Source: Acidobacteriota bacterium
GTDB lineage: Bacteria; Acidobacteriota; Holophagae; Holophagales; Holophagaceae
DNA length: 64,000 bases
Reading direction: 5' to 3'
Assembly (NCBI GenBank): GCA_021794095.1
Contig: JAJYRN010000004.1
Location: 124,001 to 188,000, forward strand
In this document: positions 58,632 to 64,000 of the stretch, piece by piece
Numbering within the stretch: the first letter of the stretch is position 1
How the letters are laid out: each line of letters begins with the position of its first letter
The notes under the pieces: model-generated
The model's input: only the letters and a program-made list of their open reading frames with translations
Database searches by the model: none
Told to the model about the DNA's origin: nothing
Program-made: the position numbers and the translations under genes

Positions 58632-58913
58632 TTTGCCGGTTTGTCAAGTCAAGGACTCAGGATCGGAACCGGGCCAGAGGGCACCGGATTCCCTGCCGGC
58701 GCTGGTTTTGCCGGTGATGGCCGGCCTCTATTCATCATTCCACCCACGGGTCATCAACGTGCGTTCATCACAAAAAAACCCCTGCTTGTTGTGGGCAAGG
58801 ATTCCGGAGCGTAGATTGCCGATGCCTCGGTAATCTTTGAATTCATCCCTTGTCCAGGATCCCGAGGCGCATCGCCCAACCGCGATGCCCGCCCTGGCCC
58901 AAGGGAGGTGTCC
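58632..58913. promoter_or_regulatory. Upstream region of the hox hydrogenase operon
   Basis: 282 bp between rsmI and hoxF. A plausible promoter is TTGTGG (58789-58794), a 17-bp spacer and TAGATT (58812-58817), placing transcription about 90 bp before hoxF. No sigma-54 (GG-N10-GC) site and no clear hairpin terminator was seen, though GCCGG repeats (58697-58727) could fold. Confidence 0.4.
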
Positions 58914-60776
58914 ATGCCCCACGCCCTGCTCGCCCCGCCCCAGGTGGCGGTCCAGCCGATCCTCGACCGCCATGCCCGCGATCCGCAGGAACTGCTCCAG
59001 ATCCTCGTGGAGGTGCAACACGCCCTCCACGGCATTCCCCCGGAAGCGGTGGACTTGGTGGCAGCGCACGTCGGAGCCACCCGTGCCCACGTCCGCGGCG
59101 TGGTGGGTTTCTACACCTTCCTCAGCCCCTCCTACCTGGGCGACTACGCCATCTACCTGTCGGACAACATCACCGACCGCATGTTCGGGAACCGCGAACT
59201 GGGCGAGTACCTGTGCAGCCGCCTGGGTGTGAAACTGGGCAAGGTCCGGGCGGATGGCCGCGTCAGCGTGCGCTTCACCTCCTGCACCGGCCTGTGCGAT
59301 CAGGGCCCGGCAGCCCTGGTGAACGGCCTGCCCGTCACGCGGCTCACGCGGGAGCGGGTGGACCGCATGGTGGAACTCATCACCGCCCGGAAGCCCGTAT
59401 CGGAGTGGCCCCGGGAGTTCTTCCAGGTGGAGGACAACTTCCGGCGTTCCGATGTGCTGTTCCGGCGCCCCTTCGAGCCCGGCGCGGCCTTGAAGGCCGC
59501 CATGGTGCGCGGCGGGGACGAGACGCTCAAGGACATCCAGCAGGAAGAGGCGCTGGATCCCGCCTCCGGCACCCTCTGGAAGCGGGGCGCCGACGAGACC
59601 CTGAAGGAGCTCTACCGCTCGGATCTCCGGGGCCGGGGCGGCGCCGGCTTCAAGGCGGCCATCAAGTGGGAGACCTGCCGCGACACGCCGGGGGGCGACC
59701 GCTACGTGGTCTGCAACGCCGACGAGGGCGAACCGGGCACCTTCAAGGACCGCGTCCTGCTCACCAGCTACGCCGACATGGTCATCGAGGGCATGACGGT
59801 CTGCGGCTACGTGGTGGGCAGCAGCCGGGGCATTCTCTACATCCGCCAGGAGTACTGGTATCTCAAGGCCCACCTGGAGGCCGTGCTGGCCCGCCGCCGG
59901 GAAGCCGGGCTCCTCGGCAAGAACATCCTCGGCACCGGCTTCGCGTTCGACATTGACATCCACTGGGGTGCCGGCGCCTACATCTGCGGCATGGAATCCG
60001 CGATGATCGAATCCATCGAGGGCCGGCGCGGCAAGCCCCGCAAGCGTTGGCCCCTGCCCGTGGTGGCAGGCGTGGAACGATCCCCCACGGTGGTGAACAA
60101 CGTGGAGACCTTCGCCGCCGCGGGCATGATCGCCCTCAAGGGCGGCGCCTGGTTCGCCGCCCACGGCACCATGCATTCCACCGGCACCAAGCTGTTCTGC
60201 GTGTCGGGCGACTGCGAGCGCCCCGGCATCTACGAGTACCCCTTCGGCGTGAGTGTCCGCGAGGTGCTCCGCGACTGCGGCGCCTGCGGCGCCCAGGCGG
60301 TCCAGGTGAGCGGGCCCTCGGGCACCACCATCACGCCGCCGGAGTTCGACCGCATCCTGGCCTTCGAGGATCTGGCCACGGTCGGCACCATGATGGTCTT
60401 CGGGCCGGACCGCGACCTGTTCGAGGCCGTCGAGAACTTCTCCCACTTCTTCCAGCACGAGAGCTGCGGCCTCTGCACGCCCTGCCGCGTGGGCACGAGC
60501 CTGCTGGTGAACCTCGTGGACAAGGTGGCCGCCGGCAAGGGCAGCCCGCTGGATCTCATCGAGATCCAGAAGCTCAGCCAGATCATGAAGACCACCGCCC
60601 ACTGCGGCCTCGGCCAGACCGCGCCCAACCACCTGCTGGACAGCATCGCCAAGTTCCGGCCGGCCTGGGACGCCCGGATGATGACCCGCGAATTCGAACC
60701 CGCCTTCGACCTCGACGCCGCGTTGGATGAGGCCCGCCAGCTCACCGGACGCGACGACGCCGCGGCCCACCTGTGA
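58914..60776 (+). CDS. hoxF: NAD(H)-binding diaphorase subunit HoxF (NuoE-NuoF type)
   Basis: 620 residues from ATG 58914 with GGGAGG at 58903-58908. An N-terminal NuoE-like domain (about 1-165) is joined to a NuoF-like domain, as in HoxF of NAD-reducing hydrogenases. NuoF features: RGRGGAGFKAAIKWE (NADH/FMN site), NADEGEPGTFKDR and the [4Fe-4S] Cys in SCGLCTPCRVG. In the NuoE part only C124/C128 (SCTGLC) are visible; the first pair is replaced by SDNITDRM, so the N-terminal cluster may be absent. Transfers electrons between FMN/NAD and HoxU. Confidence 0.93.
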   Translation: MPHALLAPPQVAVQPILDRHARDPQELLQILVEVQHALHGIPPEAVDLVAAHVGATRAHVRGVVGFYTFLSPSYLGDYAIYLSDNITDRMFGNRELGEYLCSRLGVKLGKVRADGRVSVRFTSCTGLCDQGPAALVNGLPVTRLTRERVDRMVELITARKPVSEWPREFFQVEDNFRRSDVLFRRPFEPGAALKAAMVRGGDETLKDIQQEEALDPASGTLWKRGADETLKELYRSDLRGRGGAGFKAAIKWETCRDTPGGDRYVVCNADEGEPGTFKDRVLLTSYADMVIEGMTVCGYVVGSSRGILYIRQEYWYLKAHLEAVLARRREAGLLGKNILGTGFAFDIDIHWGAGAYICGMESAMIESIEGRRGKPRKRWPLPVVAGVERSPTVVNNVETFAAAGMIALKGGAWFAAHGTMHSTGTKLFCVSGDCERPGIYEYPFGVSVREVLRDCGACGAQAVQVSGPSGTTITPPEFDRILAFEDLATVGTMMVFGPDRDLFEAVENFSHFFQHESCGLCTPCRVGTSLLVNLVDKVAAGKGSPLDLIEIQKLSQIMKTTAHCGLGQTAPNHLLDSIAKFRPAWDARMMTREFEPAFDLDAALDEARQLTGRDDAAAHL

Positions 60777-60786
60777 GGGGATGACC

Positions 60787-61521
60787 ATGGACCACACCAA
60801 GACCTTCTTCCTCGATGGCCGCGAGATCCCCTTCCGGGATGGCCAGACCGTCTTCGACGCGACCATGGCGGCCGGGGTCTACATCCCCCACCTCTGCCAC
60901 AACCCCGCCTACGAGCCCCACAGCAGCTGCCGCCTCTGCACGGTGATCGTCAACGGGCGCCCCTTCGCCGCCTGCACCCAGCCGGCCGTGGCCGGGCAGA
61001 TGATCCAGAACGACACGCCCGAGCTGAAGGAGATGCGCCGGACCCTCACCCAGATGCTCTTCGTGGAGGGGAACCACTACTGCCCCACCTGCGAGAAGAG
61101 CGGCAGTTGCAAGCTCCAGGCCACGGCCTACGACCTGGGCCTCCAGGACAACCATTTCCCTCAGTTCTTCCAGCGCCGGGAGGTGGACGCCTCCCACCCG
61201 GACTTCGTCTTCGACCGCGACCGCTGCATCCTCTGCGGCCATTGCCTGCGGGTGAGCCGGGATGTGGACAAGAAGAACGTCTTCGCCATGGACCACCGGG
61301 GCATCAAGACCGAGATCGTGGTGGACTCTCCCACGGGGCTGCTCAGGGACAGCCGGCTGAGCGTGGAGGACGAGGCGGCCCATGTGTGCCCCGTGGGGGC
61401 CCTCATGCTGAAACGAACAGGCTTCCAGGTGCCCATCGGCTCGCGCACCTACGACAAGACCCCCATCCGGGTGGATTCCGTGCAGAACTTCAAAGCCCGG
61501 GAGGAGCGCCGCCATGGCTGA
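60787..61521 (+). CDS. hoxU: Diaphorase iron-sulfur subunit HoxU
   Basis: 244 residues from ATG 60787 (GAGGGG 60775-60780; ATG 60781 is too close to it). N-terminal [2Fe-2S] ligands in CHNPAYEPHSSCRLC and AACTQP, a His-Cys3 cluster in HYCPTCEKSGSCKLQ, then CILCGHCLRVSRD and CPVGAL. Similar to the N-terminal part of NuoG. Wires HoxY to HoxF. Overlaps hoxY by 8 bp. Confidence 0.93.
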   Translation: MDHTKTFFLDGREIPFRDGQTVFDATMAAGVYIPHLCHNPAYEPHSSCRLCTVIVNGRPFAACTQPAVAGQMIQNDTPELKEMRRTLTQMLFVEGNHYCPTCEKSGSCKLQATAYDLGLQDNHFPQFFQRREVDASHPDFVFDRDRCILCGHCLRVSRDVDKKNVFAMDHRGIKTEIVVDSPTGLLRDSRLSVEDEAAHVCPVGALMLKRTGFQVPIGSRTYDKTPIRVDSVQNFKAREERRHG

Positions 61522-62056
61522 GAAACTGAAGGTCGCCACCTGCTCGCTCGCCGGCTGCTTCGGCTGCCACATGAGCCTCCTCGACATTGACGAGCGCCTG
61601 CTGGACCTCCTCGAAGTCATCCAGTTCGACCGGAGCCCCATCAACGACATCAAGGAGATCGAGGGGCTGGTGGACCTCGGCCTCATCGAGGGTGGGGTCT
61701 GCAACGCCGAGAATGTCCATGTGCTCAGGCACTTTCGCGAACACTGCCGCATCCTCGTGTCCGTGGGTGAATGCGCTATCACCGGCGGCATCCCCTCCAT
61801 TCGGAATCACTACAGCCTGAAGGAGTGCCTGGAGGAGGCCTACATCCGCGGTGTGGCCCTGGAGAACGCCCAGATCCCCTCGGATCCCGAGCTGCCGCTG
61901 CTATTGGACAAGCTCCGGCCCATCCACGAAGTGGTGAAGGTGGACTACCACCTGCCCGGCTGTCCGCCCTCCGCCGATGCCTTCTGGCACTTCCTCACCG
62001 AACTCATCGCGGGCCGGGATCCCAGCCTGCCCCTCCAGCTCCTCCGCTACGACTGA
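61514..62056 (+). CDS. hoxY: [NiFe]-hydrogenase small subunit HoxY (group 3d)
   Basis: 180 residues, the short, leaderless type with a single [4Fe-4S] cluster: C15/C18 in SLAGCFGCHMSL, the Cys in SVGECAITGG and in LPGCPPSADA. Cytoplasmic partner of HoxH, passing electrons to HoxU. Contrast MvhG (22975), which carries extra clusters. Confidence 0.93.
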   Translation: MAEKLKVATCSLAGCFGCHMSLLDIDERLLDLLEVIQFDRSPINDIKEIEGLVDLGLIEGGVCNAENVHVLRHFREHCRILVSVGECAITGGIPSIRNHYSLKECLEEAYIRGVALENAQIPSDPELPLLLDKLRPIHEVVKVDYHLPGCPPSADAFWHFLTELIAGRDPSLPLQLLRYD

Positions 62057-62064
62057 CATGAACA

Positions 62065-62107
62065 AGGGGGGACCGCCTGCTCACCTTCGGTTCGCGATGT
62101 CCCCCCT
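62065..62107 (+). other. Intercistronic hairpin between hoxY and hoxH
   Basis: AGGGGGGAC (62065-62073) pairs perfectly with GTCCCCCCT (62099-62107) around 25 nt, 9 bp after the hoxY stop. With no T-run, it is more likely an mRNA stabiliser or processing site that adjusts HoxH output relative to HoxFUY than a terminator. Confidence 0.55.
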
Positions 62108-62170
62108 CGTGCGCCCCCACGGAGTACCCCGGCCGAGCCGGGACACCCCGTCTGATCCCGAGGACACCCC

Positions 62171-63655
62171 ATGAGCCGAACCCTGGAAACCGCCTCCGAT
62201 CCTTCCGGCCTGAAGCGCGTGGTCATCGAACCAGTGACCCGGGTGGAAGGCCATGGCAAAGTCACCCTCCTCCTTGATGACCAGAACCGGGTCCAGCAGG
62301 CGCGCCTGCACATCGTGGAGTTCCGGGGCTTCGAGAAGTTCATCCAGGGCCGCCCCTACTGGGAGGCCCCGGTGATGGTCCAGCGCCTCTGTGGCATCTG
62401 CCCCGTGAGCCACCACCTCGCCGCCGCCAAGGCCGTGGATGTGCTGGTGGGCGCCCGACACCTCACCCCCACCGCCGAGAAGCTGCGCCGCCTACTGCAC
62501 GTGGGTCAGATGCTCCAGTCCCACGCCCTCCACTTCTTCCATCTCTCCAGCCCGGACCTGCTTTTCGGGTTCGGTTCCGATGTGGCCCAGCGGAACATCA
62601 TCGGCGTGATCGGCGCCCATCCCGATCTGGCAGTTCAGGGCGTCAAGCTCCGCAAGTACGGCCAGGAGGTGATTCGTTGCATCGCCGGAAAGCGCGTCCA
62701 CGGCGTCGCTGCCATCCCCGGCGGCATGAACAAGGCCCTGACCGTCGAGGAGCGCGACACCCTGCTCCGGGAGATCCCCCAGATCATCGCGTGGAGCCGG
62801 GCGTCCGTGGCCCTGAGCCGCAACGTCTTCGAATCCAGCGAGGAGAACCGCCGGGACTTCGGCGTGTTCCCCTCCAACTTCATGAGCCTCGTCGGCCCCG
62901 GCGGCGAACTGGACTTCTACGACGGCGCCCTCCGGGCCCTGGACGCCCAGGGCGAGCCCATCTTCGACCAGGTGGACTACAGCCTCTACAACCGCTTCAT
63001 CCACGAGGAAGTGAAGGCCTGGTCCTACATGAAGTTCCCCTTCATCCTCAGCGAAGGCAGCGAGACCGGCTGGTACCGCGTCGGCCCCCTCGCCCGCGTG
63101 AACAACTCCGACCGCATCACCACGCCCCTGGCGGAAGCGGAGCGGACGCGTTTCAAGGAGGCCGTCGGAGGCGGAATGCAGCACGCGACCCTGGCCTACC
63201 ACTGGGCCCGGATGATCGAGATGCTGCACGCGGCCGAGGAGATCCAGCGGCTGCTCGAGGATCCCGAGATCCTGGGTACCGATCTCGTCACGAAGGGCGA
63301 GCGGGCCCTGGAAGGCATCGGTGTGATCGAGGCCCCGCGGGGCACCCTCTTCCACCACTACAAAGTGAACGAGCACGATGTCATCGAGAAGGCCAACCTC
63401 ATCGTCTCCACCACCCACAACAACACCGCCATGAACCGGGCCGTGCGGGATGTGGCCGCCCACTACCTGGACGGCCAGGAACTCACCGAGGGCCTGCTCA
63501 ACCACATCGAGGTGGCCATCCGCGCCTACGATCCCTGCCTCTCCTGCGCGACCCACGCCCTGGGCCGGATGCCGCTCCAGGTCGAGCTGCTGGACGCGGA
63601 AGGCACCCGGGTGGACCGTCTCGTGAAGGACGCCGACGGCGCCCTGCGGCGCTGA
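62171..63655 (+). CDS. hoxH: [NiFe]-hydrogenase large subunit HoxH (group 3d)
   Basis: 494 residues. NiFe ligands are C74/C77 (RLCGICPVSHH) and C456/C459 (DPCLSCATH). A 32-residue tail after H462 must be cut off by HoxW, encoded next. VEGHGKVTLLLDD near the N terminus is typical. Forms the H2-activating module with HoxY. Separated from hoxY by 114 bp containing a strong hairpin, while the rest of the operon is nearly gapless. Confidence 0.95.
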   Translation: MSRTLETASDPSGLKRVVIEPVTRVEGHGKVTLLLDDQNRVQQARLHIVEFRGFEKFIQGRPYWEAPVMVQRLCGICPVSHHLAAAKAVDVLVGARHLTPTAEKLRRLLHVGQMLQSHALHFFHLSSPDLLFGFGSDVAQRNIIGVIGAHPDLAVQGVKLRKYGQEVIRCIAGKRVHGVAAIPGGMNKALTVEERDTLLREIPQIIAWSRASVALSRNVFESSEENRRDFGVFPSNFMSLVGPGGELDFYDGALRALDAQGEPIFDQVDYSLYNRFIHEEVKAWSYMKFPFILSEGSETGWYRVGPLARVNNSDRITTPLAEAERTRFKEAVGGGMQHATLAYHWARMIEMLHAAEEIQRLLEDPEILGTDLVTKGERALEGIGVIEAPRGTLFHHYKVNEHDVIEKANLIVSTTHNNTAMNRAVRDVAAHYLDGQELTEGLLNHIEVAIRAYDPCLSCATHALGRMPLQVELLDAEGTRVDRLVKDADGALRR

Positions 63656-63662
63656 GGCGGCC

Positions 63663-64000
63663 ATGGGCGCGGTCCTCCTCGGCTACGGGAATCCCAGCCG
63701 CGGCGACGATGCGCTGGGGCCCAGGCTCCTGGAACGGGCCGAGGCGTGGCTCGCGGAACACCCCGGGCTGGACGTGGCCACGGTCACGGACTTCCAGCTC
63801 CAGATCGAGCACGCACTGGACCTGAAGGGCCGGGAGCTCGCCCTCTTCCTCGATGCCGATGCGGCCTGCCCTGGCGCCTATGCCTTCGCGCAGGTGGCCC
63901 CGGCCCGGGACGACAGCTACACCACCCATGAGTTGAGCCCGGGCGCCGTGCTCCAGGTCTTCCAGCAGGTGGAGGGAGCGGCCCCGCCTCCCGCCTACAT
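63663..64000 (+). CDS. hoxW: Hydrogenase maturation protease HoxW (3' end outside window)
   Basis: Partial, at least 112 codons, running off the right edge. The start LLGYGNPSRGDDALGPRLLE is the maturation protease signature; DFQLQIEHALDL and FLDADA carry further nickel-binding residues, and the Asp in DADA aligns with the invariant acidic residue. It lies 7 bp after hoxH and processes its tail. More distant from the protease at 25469 than expected for duplicates, so each hydrogenase has its own. Confidence 0.9.
   Translation, partial: MGAVLLGYGNPSRGDDALGPRLLERAEAWLAEHPGLDVATVTDFQLQIEHALDLKGRELALFLDADAACPGAYAFAQVAPARDDSYTTHELSPGAVLQVFQQVEGAAPPPAY

Overview
The window is GC-rich, densely packed bacterial chromosome with short gaps, many 4-bp gene overlaps and several GTG/TTG starts. 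Gene content (two cytoplasmic [NiFe]-hydrogenase sets, HdrA/MvhD electron-transfer proteins, a large hybrid chemosensory operon, PilT, MdtABC-type efflux, DUF2911 and NHL-repeat proteins) suggests a Gram-negative, anaerobic or facultative soil/sediment organism. An acidobacterium of the Holophaga/Geothrix type would fit. That placement is inference from gene content; there is no rRNA in the window.

Layout. 0-2.8 kb: the tail of an unknown (possibly acetyltransferase-like) gene and an exported M3 peptidase. 2.8-3.3 kb: noncoding, with two factor-independent terminators and a tandem 9-bp repeat. 3.3-11.3 kb: an ion/osmotic-stress block with a P3-type proton ATPase, a cytidylate-kinase-like protein, a Na+/H+ antiporter, then a MarR regulator, a HAD phosphatase, a GT20 glycosyl-phosphate synthase and an MscL channel. 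The block ends in a tyrosine-recombinase remnant and tRNA-Arg(CCG), so part of it may have been acquired. 11.7-22.9 kb (minus strand): a Wsp-like chemosensory system (two CheW, MCP, CheB, CheR-TPR, CheA-REC and accessory receiver/Hpt proteins) ending in an Hpt-REC-REC-GGDEF protein, so its output is probably c-di-GMP.

23.0-28.6 kb: a group 3c-type [NiFe]-hydrogenase (MvhGA) with its protease, HdrA, MvhD and a TusA-like protein, but no HdrBC. 28.6-30.4 kb: tandem zinc-ribbon AIM24 proteins. 30.5-35.7 kb: amidase, hisS, a monothiol thioredoxin-fold protein, a DEAD-box helicase and a DUF2911 protein. 35.7-43.8 kb: a MarR-controlled MdtABC-like RND efflux operon. 43.8-47.9 kb: aspS, an NHL/Ig lipoprotein and an unknown protein. 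47.9-49.7 kb: a SprT-like gene whose 5' end is duplicated as 32-bp direct repeats around an inserted methyltransferase gene. 49.7-58.6 kb: a DUF493 protein, agmatinase, a PLP decarboxylase, an HU-family protein, pilT, typA, a DUF218 protein, a GAF/degenerate-GGDEF protein and rsmI. 58.9-64.0 kb: an NAD-linked group 3d hydrogenase, hoxFUYH, with hoxW running off the end.

How they fit together. The two hydrogenases would link H2 to different carriers: NAD(H) through HoxFU, and a low-potential or disulfide/sulfur-type acceptor through MvhD-HdrA. The chemosensory operon and pilT point to surface-associated behaviour. The ATPase, antiporter, osmolyte genes and MscL form a coherent pH/osmotic-stress set. 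The most novel-looking items are the HdrA-MvhGAD-TusA module lacking HdrBC, the Wsp-like operon with an Hpt-REC-REC-GGDEF output, the repeat-flanked methyltransferase insertion in the SprT gene, and two MarR genes whose operators overlap apparently leaderless starts.
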